Assembly (NCBI RefSeq): GCF_001500025.1
Contig: NZ_LQIW01000034.1
Span: 186,001 to 250,000, forward strand
Length of the DNA: 64,000 nucleotides
Source of the DNA: Mycobacterium sp. IS-1590
GTDB taxonomy: Bacteria; Actinomycetota; Actinomycetes; Mycobacteriales; Mycobacteriaceae
Direction: 5' to 3'
Shown here piece by piece: positions 27,717 through 34,457 of this stretch; the first letter of the stretch is position 1, and every line of letters starts with the position of its first letter. The notes below the pieces were generated by a model that was given only the letters and a program-made list of their open reading frames with translations, was not told where the DNA came from and did no database searches. Made by a program: the position numbers and the translations under genes.

Positions 27717-28268
27717 ATGCCCACCGCCGTGTCGAACCTCGATGCGCTGATCGCCAAGGACGAGATCCGCGATCTCGTTCTTCACTACTGTCGCGCGATG
27801 GATCGCGGCGACGTTGGATTGGCCGCCTCCCTGTACGAGCAGGGCGCCCGCGACGAACACGGCTTCAACCCGACAAACACCGCCGACGAGTTCGTCGACT
27901 CGATAGGGGCCTTACTCGGGGGGCTGGCGGCATTGCAGCACAACGTCACGAATCACCTCATCCGGATCACCGGCCCCGATACCGCCGAGGGGGAGGCCTA
28001 CGTGGTCGCCTACCACCGTGCCGAGCGTGATGGAGTCGGGCATGTGCTGATCACCGGCGGCCGCTATCTGGACCGTTACTCAAAGCGGGAAGGTCAGTGG
28101 AAGTTCGCCCACCGCAAATGCGTCGCCGATTGGACACACGAGTTCTCGTCGCCGCTAGTCACCGATGACAACAACCCGGTGTCCGGCAAGCTGGCCAACG
28201 GGCGCATGGACGCACAGGACCCTTCGTATGCGTTCTTCACCGCGTTTCCGCGCGAACAACGTGGGTGA
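27717..28268 (+). CDS. SnoaL/NTF2-fold protein
   Basis: A 183-residue protein of the SnoaL-like (NTF2 fold) superfamily. The typical N-terminal helix with DEIRDLVLHYCRAMDRGDVGLAASLY, then QHNVTNHLI and GGRYLDRYSKREGQWKFAHRK, are visible. Members include aromatic-ring hydroxylating dioxygenase small subunits, isomerases and hydratases; the residues YCRAMDRGD and the late His/Arg pair resemble the dioxygenase-beta/aldol-type subgroup. The substrate is unknown. It is convergent with the flavodoxin gene (1 nt between stops). Confidence 0.82.
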   Translation: MPTAVSNLDALIAKDEIRDLVLHYCRAMDRGDVGLAASLYEQGARDEHGFNPTNTADEFVDSIGALLGGLAALQHNVTNHLIRITGPDTAEGEAYVVAYHRAERDGVGHVLITGGRYLDRYSKREGQWKFAHRKCVADWTHEFSSPLVTDDNNPVSGKLANGRMDAQDPSYAFFTAFPREQRG

Positions 28269-28269
28269 C

Positions 28270-28902
28270 CTACGAGGCCGCAGGGGATGACGCCGCGGCA
28301 GTGACCGACCGTCCGACGATGAACTGCCTTGTCACCAAAGCGAATCGGTGACCGAGGTGACGGCAGGTGGCGACATCGGCGGGGTGGACCGCCTCGGGTT
28401 CGGCGTCGACGTCGGTCTGTGCGCCGGCGCCGAGGAAGAAACCCAGTCGGTTGAGGTCGTTCTCGCTCGCATGCGAATGATTCCAGCCGGGGGGCAGGCC
28501 GAGGCTGACCCAGTGCATGTGATGTTGTGCGGCGAACACCGCCAGCGAGACAAGGGTGTTCAGCTTGTCGCCGCTCTTGCCGCCGGAGTTGGTGAACCCG
28601 GCGGCCACCTTGTCGCGCCAGGCGCCGGTGACACAGCGCCGTCCGGTCTTCTCGGCGAAAGCCTGGAACGCCGCGGAGACGTTGCCCATGTAGGTGGCGG
28701 TGCCGAACACGATGCCGTCGGCCGAGTCGAGAACGTCCCAGTCGGCGTCGGTGATGCGATCGACGGCGATCGGCGTGACGGCCGCACCGGCGTCGCGCGC
28801 GCCCCCGACCACGGCTTCGGCGAGCGTTGCGGTGTGCCCGAAACCCGAGTGGTAGGCAACCGCCACCGCGGGAGCGGCGATGTCAGATCCGTTGTGTGTC
28901 AT
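28270..28902 (-). CDS. Flavodoxin-fold NAD(P)H:quinone oxidoreductase (WrbA-like)
   Basis: A 210-residue flavodoxin-fold protein. FMN-binding elements are visible: VAYHSGFGHTATLAEAV (phosphate loop), FGTATYMGNVSAAFQAF and AAGFTNSGGKSGDK (ring-binding loops), similar to the WrbA/NAD(P)H quinone oxidoreductase family. The extended C-terminus (from about residue 175) is not conserved. It would reduce quinones by two electrons. It starts 1 nt after the SRPBCC stop and is the third gene of a minus-strand unit ArsR, SRPBCC, flavodoxin, which suggests control by the ArsR protein. Confidence 0.87.
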   Translation of the reverse strand: MTHNGSDIAAPAVAVAYHSGFGHTATLAEAVVGGARDAGAAVTPIAVDRITDADWDVLDSADGIVFGTATYMGNVSAAFQAFAEKTGRRCVTGAWRDKVAAGFTNSGGKSGDKLNTLVSLAVFAAQHHMHWVSLGLPPGWNHSHASENDLNRLGFFLGAGAQTDVDAEPEAVHPADVATCRHLGHRFALVTRQFIVGRSVTAAASSPAAS

Positions 28903-28903
28903 C

Positions 28904-29404
28904 TCAGTTCGCTCCCGTCGGCGAGTTGTTGATCTCAGCGCGCCTGGTCAGCCAGTCCGGCAGCGGTTCGTGCTCCAGGTGGGCCTGCAGGCGGTCGAGA
29001 TAGGCGTGGGTGCCGCCGAGGAAGCCGCCGGCGTTGCGCACGCCGAGCCCGCGGTGGGTGAACCGCAACAGGGTGCCGGATCCGTCGGGGGTCAGTTCGT
29101 AGCGCACGGTGCTGTCCTCGACGATCGGTTGGCGCCATTCGTGTTCCAGGACGTACGGCGGGTCCCACACCAGGATGCGCCCTGTCACGCGCATCCGGTC
29201 GGGTGGCAACGGCGGTCCGGTGGGCACCATATCGATCGTGCCGCCCTCGCGCGGTTCGATCGTGGTCGCGCCCAGCCATTCTCGGCGTTCGTCGGGATCG
29301 GTAATGGCCGACCACACCGCCTCCACGGGGAAGGGCAGCCGGCGCTCGAAGGTCAGGACGGCGCGGTCGCCGTCGACGGTCAGTCGGCCGTTGCGGTCAC
29401 TCAT
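28904..29404 (-). CDS. SRPBCC (AHSA1/START-like) protein
   Basis: A 166-residue protein of the AHSA1-type SRPBCC family, a fold that encloses a hydrophobic ligand. Signatures are RRLPFPVEAVWSAITDPDERREWL near residues 20-45, the central GTIDMVP and RVTGRILVWDPPYVLEHEW, and TLLRFTHRGL near residue 115. The ligand is unknown. It overlaps the ArsR gene by 8 nt (ATGAGTGA). Pairing of an ArsR repressor with an SRPBCC protein is very common in actinobacteria, where the pair is thought to respond to a small hydrophobic molecule. Confidence 0.88.
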   Translation of the reverse strand: MSDRNGRLTVDGDRAVLTFERRLPFPVEAVWSAITDPDERREWLGATTIEPREGGTIDMVPTGPPLPPDRMRVTGRILVWDPPYVLEHEWRQPIVEDSTVRYELTPDGSGTLLRFTHRGLGVRNAGGFLGGTHAYLDRLQAHLEHEPLPDWLTRRAEINNSPTGAN

Positions 29405-29717
29405 CGGAACTCCCGTGTTTGGCTTCCAGGTGGCGTTCGAGGGCGTCGAGGTGGTCGGTCCAGATGCGCCGGTAGCGCGCGATCCAATCGTCGATCGCCA
29501 TGAGGCCGTCGACGCGCAGCGCGTAGATGCGGCGCTGCGCGTCGGGCCGGACCTCCACCAGCCCGACCTCGCGAAGGACCCGCAGATGCCGCGACACCGT
29601 CGGCTGGGTCAGCTCGGGCAGGCTCGCGACCAGTTCGCCCGCCGTGCGTTCACCGTCGACGAGCTGGTCGAGCAGCGCGCGCCGGCTCGGTTCGGCGACC
29701 GCTTCGAAGACGTCCAT
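29397..29717 (-). CDS. ArsR-family winged-helix repressor
   Basis: A 106-residue ArsR/SmtB-type regulator starting at the ATG at 29717 (MDVFEAVAEPSRRALLDQL). The recognition helix region is LTQPTVSRHLRVLREVGLVEV, followed by the wing RRIYALR. No CVC or other metal-binding cysteine motif is present, so it is not a classic metal sensor and more likely senses an organic ligand or partner. A perfect 14-bp palindrome (29736-29749) sits 19 nt upstream and is a good autoregulatory operator. It is the first gene of the ArsR, SRPBCC, flavodoxin unit. Confidence 0.9.
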   Translation of the reverse strand: MDVFEAVAEPSRRALLDQLVDGERTAGELVASLPELTQPTVSRHLRVLREVGLVEVRPDAQRRIYALRVDGLMAIDDWIARYRRIWTDHLDALERHLEAKHGSSDE

Positions 29718-29735
29718 GCGGCTAGTATTGCAGAA

Positions 29736-29749
29736 CATCTATATAGATG
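29736..29749. promoter_or_regulatory. Perfect palindrome CATCTATATAGATG, probable ArsR operator
   Basis: A 14-bp perfect palindrome, conspicuously AT-rich for this genome, lies 19-32 nt before the arsR-type start codon. ArsR proteins bind such dyads as dimers. Its TATATAG centre could overlap the -10 region, so binding would block transcription. Confidence 0.65.
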
Positions 29750-29763
29750 CAAACGCATACAAC

Positions 29764-30048
29764 TCAGGTTGTGGGGAACGGGTTGTGTTCGGCGATGAGC
29801 TTCTCGATCCGGGCTTCGTCGAGCCGGACCCGGATGGTGGCGGCTTCCTGTTGGTCGCGGATCACCTTGGCCAGCGTGAACGAACTGGTGACCAGGAAGA
29901 GGGCGGTCATGGCGAGGAACAGTCGCTGCCACGGGTCCAACGGCAGGAAGAGGATGCCGCCGAGCATGCCGAGCAGGCTCACGCCGAAGGCGATGGCGGC
30001 TTGCAGGAAGTAGGCGGCTGTGGTCCGAGCGGTGGTTGGTGTGTCCAT
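29764..30048 (-). CDS. YiaA/YiaB-family two-helix membrane protein
   Basis: A 94-residue inner-membrane protein with two hydrophobic segments (residues about 12-35 and 42-60) joined by the conserved LPLDPWQRLFLAM turn, as in the YiaA/YiaB two-helix family. The C-terminal third is a charged helix (RDQQEAATIRVRLDEARIEKL). No function is known. It is on the minus strand but separate from the ArsR operon, which has its own operator between them. Confidence 0.82.
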   Translation of the reverse strand: MDTPTTARTTAAYFLQAAIAFGVSLLGMLGGILFLPLDPWQRLFLAMTALFLVTSSFTLAKVIRDQQEAATIRVRLDEARIEKLIAEHNPFPTT

Positions 30049-30079
30049 GTCGCCAGCGTGCAGGCACAGCAGACGGTGT

Positions 30080-30097
30080 GGGTAGGTAGAACTACCC
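30080..30097. promoter_or_regulatory. Inverted repeat GGGTAG-N6-CTACCC upstream of the YiaA/B gene
   Basis: A perfect 6-bp dyad with a 6-nt spacer lies about 32-50 nt before the ATG of the YiaA/B-like gene. Dyads of this form suit LuxR/NarL-type or TetR-type regulators; no regulator gene is adjacent. The rest of the 199-nt gap up to 30247 shows no gene. Confidence 0.4.
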
Positions 30098-30247
30098 GAG
30101 CTTCCGGTTCGCCGCGCGCCTTGGGCGCAGCTTGGTCAACTTGACGCTCACCCACGGTGCGGTGTGCGCAACGGTGTGCCCGGAGTCCTCGCCCCGCGGG
30201 GATCGCCGGCGCCCTTACGAGGTCGAACTGCCAGTGGAGATCGGTGG

Positions 30248-31045
30248 TCACGGGCGCCGTTGCACCAACAACGTCTGCGCCGAGGTGCCGATGAACCCCT
30301 GCCGGTCGAAGAGCTCCGCCGTGGTCACCCCGATGCCGTCCGGGCCGATCGAGCCGCGGGCGCGCACCGCGAAGTCGTCGCCCGTGGGCAGTCGGTGCAG
30401 ATGCACAGCGGTGTCGGTGTTCATGAACACAAACGACTCCGGGTCCAACGCCGCACCTGCGCCGTTGGCGCTGTCCACGACCATGGCAAGCCGCTGCAAC
30501 GCCGTTGTCGGCTCCGAATCAACAAGTGGGACAAGTGGACTCAGCCACACGACATTGCCCGTCTCGCCGGTTTCGTGTTGCCGGCGCCAGCTGACCGTCT
30601 CCAGATAGCCTTTGGCGCCGACCCAGCCGTGGGGAATTTGTGCCGCCTCGCCCTCGACGAGCGGGGGATAGCGGTCGGTGGCCGCGTCGGCGGTGTCGCT
30701 GGTCGCCAACAGCCATGCCGTCACGCGGGCAACCGCGCGCCGTGTGCCGTCGGGCCGGGTCTGCAACATCTCGGCGGCCATCAGTGAGATTCGGGCGCCC
30801 GGACGTTCGACCCACGCCCGGACCCACACCTTCTCGACGGATATCGCGCCCAGGATGTCCAGGGTCAACCGACCGATGCGCAGTCCGGAATCGGCGGCCA
30901 GTTCCTCGATGCGCCTGGTCATCAACGCCAACGGCGGTGAGCCGTGCTGAATGTCGGGATTCCAATTGCTGCGGGTGCCGTCGGTGGACTCGAAGATCTC
31001 GAACTCGTCGTCCGTGCCGATGCGCCGGTAGTGGCAGTCGATCAT
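30248..31045 (-). CDS. Acyl-CoA thioesterase-like protein (tandem hot-dog fold)
   Basis: A 265-residue protein resembling the TesB-like thioesterase family with two hot-dog domains. The first domain includes QHGSPPLALMTRRIEELA and LTLDILGAISVEKVWVRAWV; the second includes FVFMNTDTAVHLHRLPTGDDFAVRARGSIGPDGIGVTTAELFDRQGFIGTSAQTLLV, typical of the family's C-terminal half. It likely cleaves acyl-CoA, but the chain length is unknown. The ATG at 31045 begins the conserved region; the open frame continues upstream through a GC-rich linker without similarity. It lies 67 nt downstream of the RecB-type gene on the same strand. Confidence 0.82.
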   Translation of the reverse strand: MIDCHYRRIGTDDEFEIFESTDGTRSNWNPDIQHGSPPLALMTRRIEELAADSGLRIGRLTLDILGAISVEKVWVRAWVERPGARISLMAAEMLQTRPDGTRRAVARVTAWLLATSDTADAATDRYPPLVEGEAAQIPHGWVGAKGYLETVSWRRQHETGETGNVVWLSPLVPLVDSEPTTALQRLAMVVDSANGAGAALDPESFVFMNTDTAVHLHRLPTGDDFAVRARGSIGPDGIGVTTAELFDRQGFIGTSAQTLLVQRRP

Positions 31046-31112
31046 GCCTCGGCTCCCGCTCCCTCCGGTCCTCGCTGCGCTGCGATCCTTGCTCGCGGTC
31101 GCCTTCGGGCGA
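31046..31112 (-). other. Purine-skewed GAGC-rich linker
   Basis: The spacer between the RecB-type and thioesterase genes reads, on the minus strand, as a run of short GAGC/GCAGCGAGG-like blocks with a strong purine bias. A possible ribosome-binding site (GGAGGGAG) is within it. Linkers of this style recur in mycobacterial genomes; I see one here. Confidence 0.35.
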
Positions 31113-32000
31113 TCACGCGGCAGGCTCCGCGGCGCCAAGCACGATGTCCTCGGCGGTCGGCGACCCCTCGTCGGGTGCCTCGGGCCAACCCGGATACGGC
31201 GGCGGGGTACCGCCGAACACGGGGCAGTGCGCGTGGTGGGCACACCAGTCGCACATCGCCGAGGGCTGCGGGCGGAAATCGCCTGTGGCCCCGGCGTTCT
31301 GAATGGCCCGCCAGATAGCGGTCAGGGTCTTCTCGAACCGCAGCAGCTCCTCGAGGTCCGGGGTGTAGTCGAGGATCTGACCGTCGGCCAGGTACAGCAG
31401 CCGCAGCCGTGCAGGCAACACGCCGCGCGAGCGCAGCAGCGCCACCGCGTAGAACTTCATCTGGAACATGGCCTTGAACTCGGCCAGTGCGCGCGCTTCG
31501 GGCGGCGCCTTGCCGGTCTTGTAGTCGACCACCCGCAGCTCACCGGTCGGGGCGACGTCGATGCGATCGACGAAGCCGCGCAGCAGCGTCCCGTCCGCGA
31601 GCTCGACCTCGACGCGCTGCTCACAACTGTCCGGGTCGAAGCGGGTGGGATCCTCCAACCGGTAGTAGCCGGCCAGCAGCGCGCGCGCCTCCGTCAACAG
31701 CGCGGCCCGCACCTCGGGGGCGAATTCGTCGGCGATGCCGGGGTGCTCGGCGACGATGCGGTCCCAGGCCGGCTCCACGAGCGTCATCGCGGTCTCCGGA
31801 CGGCGCTGAGCGGCCGGCAGCGCGTACAGCTGCTCGAGCGCCGCGTGCACCACCGAACCGCGCACCTGGGCGACCGAGGACGGTTCGGGAAGCCGGTCGA
31901 TCGCGCGGAAGCGGTACAGCAGCGGGCACTGCTTGAAGTCGGCGGCCCGCGAGGGAGACAGCGCCGGGCGTCGACGCTCCTGCTCACCCCGGTCGTTCAT
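31113..32000 (-). CDS. RecB-family PD-(D/E)XK exonuclease with Fe-S cysteines, Rv2119-like
   Basis: A 295-residue Cas4/RecB-type nuclease. The catalytic core is GFVDRIDVAPTGELRVVDYKTGK (Asp, then Asp-x-Lys) near residues 140-163. One cysteine near the start (FKQCPLLYRFR) and three near the end (CDWCAHHAHCPVF) match the four-cysteine 4Fe-4S arrangement of AddB/Cas4-like nucleases. It ends with an acidic Pro/Glu-rich tail. It corresponds to M. tuberculosis Rv2119 by position next to trmI. A role in DNA repair is likely from family, but no partner helicase is adjacent. Confidence 0.9.
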   Translation of the reverse strand: MNDRGEQERRRPALSPSRAADFKQCPLLYRFRAIDRLPEPSSVAQVRGSVVHAALEQLYALPAAQRRPETAMTLVEPAWDRIVAEHPGIADEFAPEVRAALLTEARALLAGYYRLEDPTRFDPDSCEQRVEVELADGTLLRGFVDRIDVAPTGELRVVDYKTGKAPPEARALAEFKAMFQMKFYAVALLRSRGVLPARLRLLYLADGQILDYTPDLEELLRFEKTLTAIWRAIQNAGATGDFRPQPSAMCDWCAHHAHCPVFGGTPPPYPGWPEAPDEGSPTAEDIVLGAAEPAA

Positions 32001-32074
32001 AGCGCCAGCCTAAGACCGGTGTCCGACAACCCCCGATACCCGCGGCGGCGCGTCAACTGGCAGGCTGAACGACT

Positions 32075-32908
32075 GTGCCAAGGACCGGTCCGTTCGCCGT
32101 CGGCGATCGGGTGCAGCTCACCGACGCCAAGGGTCGTCACTACACGATGGTGTTGGCGCCCGGCGGTGAGTTCCACACCCATCGCGGCGTCATCGCCCTC
32201 GACTCCGTGATCGGGCTGCCCGAGGGCAGCGTGGTCAAATCCACCAACGGCGACCAGTTCCTGGTGCTGCGGCCGCTGCTCGTCGACTACGTGATGTCGA
32301 TGCCGCGCGGCGCCCAGGTGGTCTACCCCAAGGACGCCGCCCAGATCGTGCACGAGGGCGACATCTTCCCCGGCGCCAGGGTGCTGGAGGCCGGGGCCGG
32401 CTCCGGCGCGCTGACGTGCTCGCTGCTGAGGGCCGTCGGCCCGGAGGGCCGGGTGACCTCCTACGAGGTCCGCGAGGACCACGCTCACCACGCCGAGCGC
32501 AATGTCGCGACCTTCTTCGGTGAGGCCCCGGCGAACTGGGAGCTGGTGATCGCCGACCTGACCACCTACAGCGGACCGGAGGTCGACCGCGTGGTGCTCG
32601 ACATGCTCGCTCCCTGGGAGGTGCTGGGCACGGTCGCCGACGCGCTGGTCGCCGGCGGCGTGCTGATGGTCTACGTCGCGACCGTCACCCAGTTGTCGCG
32701 AGTGGTCGAGGCGCTGCGTGAGCAGCAGTGCTGGACCGAACCCCGGGCGTGGGAGAGCATGCAGCGCAACTGGCACGTCGTCGGCCTGGCGGTGCGCCCA
32801 CAGCACACGATGCGCGGCCACACCGCGTTTCTGGTCAGCGTGCGCAAGCTGGCGCCGGGGGCGGTGGCGCCGATGCCGCTGCGGCGTAAACGGCAGCTCG
32901 GCAGCTGA
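32075..32908 (+). CDS. trmI: tRNA (adenine-58-N1)-methyltransferase
   Basis: TrmI methylates A58 in the T-loop of tRNAs using SAM, which stabilises the tRNA elbow. The 277-residue protein has the N-terminal beta-domain (GDRVQLTDAKGRHYTMVLAPG) and a Rossmann SAM-binding core (VLEAGAGSGALTCSLL near residues 103-118, SYEVRED, and VLDMLAPWE near residue 173). It matches M. tuberculosis Rv2118c, whose structure and activity are established. The GTG start (VPRTGPFAVGD) agrees with that protein; a CAGGCT box ends 8 nt upstream, hinting at a leaderless message. It is divergent from the RecB-type gene. Confidence 0.95.
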   Translation: MPRTGPFAVGDRVQLTDAKGRHYTMVLAPGGEFHTHRGVIALDSVIGLPEGSVVKSTNGDQFLVLRPLLVDYVMSMPRGAQVVYPKDAAQIVHEGDIFPGARVLEAGAGSGALTCSLLRAVGPEGRVTSYEVREDHAHHAERNVATFFGEAPANWELVIADLTTYSGPEVDRVVLDMLAPWEVLGTVADALVAGGVLMVYVATVTQLSRVVEALREQQCWTEPRAWESMQRNWHVVGLAVRPQHTMRGHTAFLVSVRKLAPGAVAPMPLRRKRQLGS

Positions 32909-32961
32909 GTCGGCGGGCTGGTTCCCCCTCGGCGAGTGCGATCAACCCGTGGGGGCGCGCG

Positions 32962-33258
32962 TCATTCGTCGGTGCTGCGCTGCAGGCCGCGGCGGGCCGA
33001 CAACAGCTCGAACTCCGGGCGAGCGGCCACCAGACGCTCGGCCGCGTCGAGCACCTCGACGACATGCCCGCGGTCGGCGGCCACCAGAGCCACCCCGATG
33101 TTGGCCCGCCGGTGCAGCTCGTGGGCGCCGGTTTCGGCGGCTGCAACGGCGAACCGGCGGTGCAGTTCGGCGATCACGGGCCGGATCGCGGAGCGCTTCT
33201 GCTTGAGCGATCGCACGTCACCGAGCAGTAGGTCGAATTCGAGCCAGCCGATCCACAT
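32962..33258 (-). CDS. DUF503 family protein, Rv2117-like
   Basis: A 98-residue protein of the DUF503 (YlxP-like) family: MWIGWLEFDLLLGDVRSLKQKRS at the N-terminus and NIGVALVAADRGHVVEVLDAAERLV in the middle. The fold is ferredoxin-like; some relatives are linked to ribosome or translation factors, without proof here. It starts 6 nt after the lppK stop and is the last gene of a minus-strand unit (Mtb12-like, lppK, DUF503). Confidence 0.9.
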   Translation of the reverse strand: MWIGWLEFDLLLGDVRSLKQKRSAIRPVIAELHRRFAVAAAETGAHELHRRANIGVALVAADRGHVVEVLDAAERLVAARPEFELLSARRGLQRSTDE

Positions 33259-33264
33259 CGGCGG

Positions 33265-33813
33265 CTACGGCGTCGGTGTGGGCGTGGGGGCCGGGCCGAA
33301 CTGCAACAGGGCGTCGGTCGTCGAACGGGTCAGCTGCCACTGGTTGTCGGCGAGGCGGAACTGCATCGGGAACGTGAACTCGCCCGCCGCCGGATTGGCG
33401 GTCCGGACGGTGATCGTCGCCTGCACGACGCCGTTCGCGCCGTCGGACCACGTCAGATCCCTGGCCTCGAAGGTGGCCGGCGCGTAGCCGCCGTCGCGCA
33501 GCGCGGTGGCGAACTTGTCCATCGATTCACCGTCGGCCGCGGTGGCGTCCTCGATCAGGTAGAGCTTCTCGGCTCCGGGAACGTTGGCGTCGGCGATGCG
33601 CGCCAGCACGTCGGTGAGCGCCTCGGGCGGCGGCAGGGGCGCGCTCGTGGACCCTGGGTCCGGCGCCGGCACCGTCGGTGACGTGGCGACCGGCGGCGGC
33701 TCGGTCGCGGCGGGGGGTGGCGTCTGCGGCTCGTCGGCGCCACATCCGCAAAGCCCGAGCGCCGCCGCAAATGCGACGGCGCTCAGGACTGCGAAACGAG
33801 TGGTGCGACGCAC
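33265..33813 (-). CDS. lppK: Lipoprotein LppK (Mtb12-like domain)
   Basis: A 182-residue secreted lipoprotein. A positively charged start (MRRTTR), a hydrophobic stretch and the lipobox LCGC (Cys24) direct lipid attachment. A 35-residue Pro/Thr/Ala-rich linker (EPQTPPPAATEPPP onward) likely spans the cell-wall layer. The C-terminal part (residues about 65-170: NVPGAEKLYLIEDATA, FPMQFRLADNQWQLTR) resembles the low-molecular-weight antigen Mtb12 family, as does the gene just upstream. It ends in a short TPTPTP repeat. Function unknown. It lies 7 nt after its paralogue's stop codon. Confidence 0.88.
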   Translation of the reverse strand: MRRTTRFAVLSAVAFAAALGLCGCGADEPQTPPPAATEPPPVATSPTVPAPDPGSTSAPLPPPEALTDVLARIADANVPGAEKLYLIEDATAADGESMDKFATALRDGGYAPATFEARDLTWSDGANGVVQATITVRTANPAAGEFTFPMQFRLADNQWQLTRSTTDALLQFGPAPTPTPTP

Positions 33814-33820
33814 CGGGCTG

Positions 33821-34312
33821 CTAGCCGACGGCGGCCAGCAGCGCCATCAGCGACTGCTTGGCCATCTGCCAGCCGGTCGGGCTCGGGCCCGGAACGAACT
33901 GGATGTTCTGGCTGGCCGTGCCGCCGGTGGCGGAGGTCGCGGTGACATCGGCCGACACCACGGGGCCGTTCTGGTCGATGTTCGCCAGCGCGAAGGTCAA
34001 CGGGAACTTGCCTTCGGCGGCCGCCTCACGGAGCTTGGTGTCGGCGACGCGGCTCTCGATGCGTCCGATGCCACCCTGGATGTACGGCGCCTTGCTGGCG
34101 GCGGTCCCGGATGTGCCGAGCGCCTGCAGCGTCTGAAGAAGCGGGCCTTCGAGTTCGGGAGCCGGTGCCTGCGGCATCGGGATGTCCCAAACGACCGGGG
34201 TGACGGTCGGTGTGGCGGCCAGATTGGGGGATGCAATTGAAGTCACACCCGCCGCGGCGCCGCCGACGACAGCGACCGCTGCGACGCCGGTAACGAGGGC
34301 TTTCAGGGTCAC
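33821..34312 (-). CDS. Secreted Mtb12/CFP2-family protein
   Basis: A 163-residue exported protein. It begins with a Sec signal peptide (VTGVAAVAVVGGAAAGVTS) with no lipobox cysteine, so it should be released or cell-wall associated. The mature part shows the Mtb12 (CFP-2, low-molecular-weight antigen) pattern: APYIQGGIGRIESRVADTKLREAAAEGKFPLTFALANI, then a C-terminal GWQMAKQSLMALLAAVG. M. tuberculosis Mtb12 (Rv2376c) lies elsewhere in its genome, so this copy beside lppK is a paralogue or relocated homologue. Function unknown; the family is a known T-cell antigen. First gene of the unit leading to lppK and DUF503. Confidence 0.85.
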   Translation of the reverse strand: MTLKALVTGVAAVAVVGGAAAGVTSIASPNLAATPTVTPVVWDIPMPQAPAPELEGPLLQTLQALGTSGTAASKAPYIQGGIGRIESRVADTKLREAAAEGKFPLTFALANIDQNGPVVSADVTATSATGGTASQNIQFVPGPSPTGWQMAKQSLMALLAAVG

Positions 34313-34406
34313 GATTTTCCTTTCGATCGGCCCAACACATCAGAGAGGTTAACAGTGGTGCAGGTGTGTCGAATTGCTACACCGCACACAAAGGCTGAAT
34401 CGCCGG

Positions 34407-34412
34407 TAGCTT
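34407..34412 (+). promoter_or_regulatory. Putative -10 box of mpa
   Basis: TAGCTT fits TANNNT, giving a leader of about 40 nt with a strong GGGGAGGGG ribosome site before the ATG at 34458. The 145-nt divergent gap also holds a GGTGT/ACACC dyad (about 34353-34374) of unknown use. Confidence 0.35.
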
Positions 34413-34457
34413 TGAAGTTGTTACTGCACCAACTCTCGGTGCGGGGAGGGGCGCAAT

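Noticed and set aside
29979..30251. A 90-codon minus-strand frame in the gap before the thioesterase gene
   Set aside because: It overlaps the YiaA/B gene in another frame, has no ribosome site and shows no recognisable sequence.
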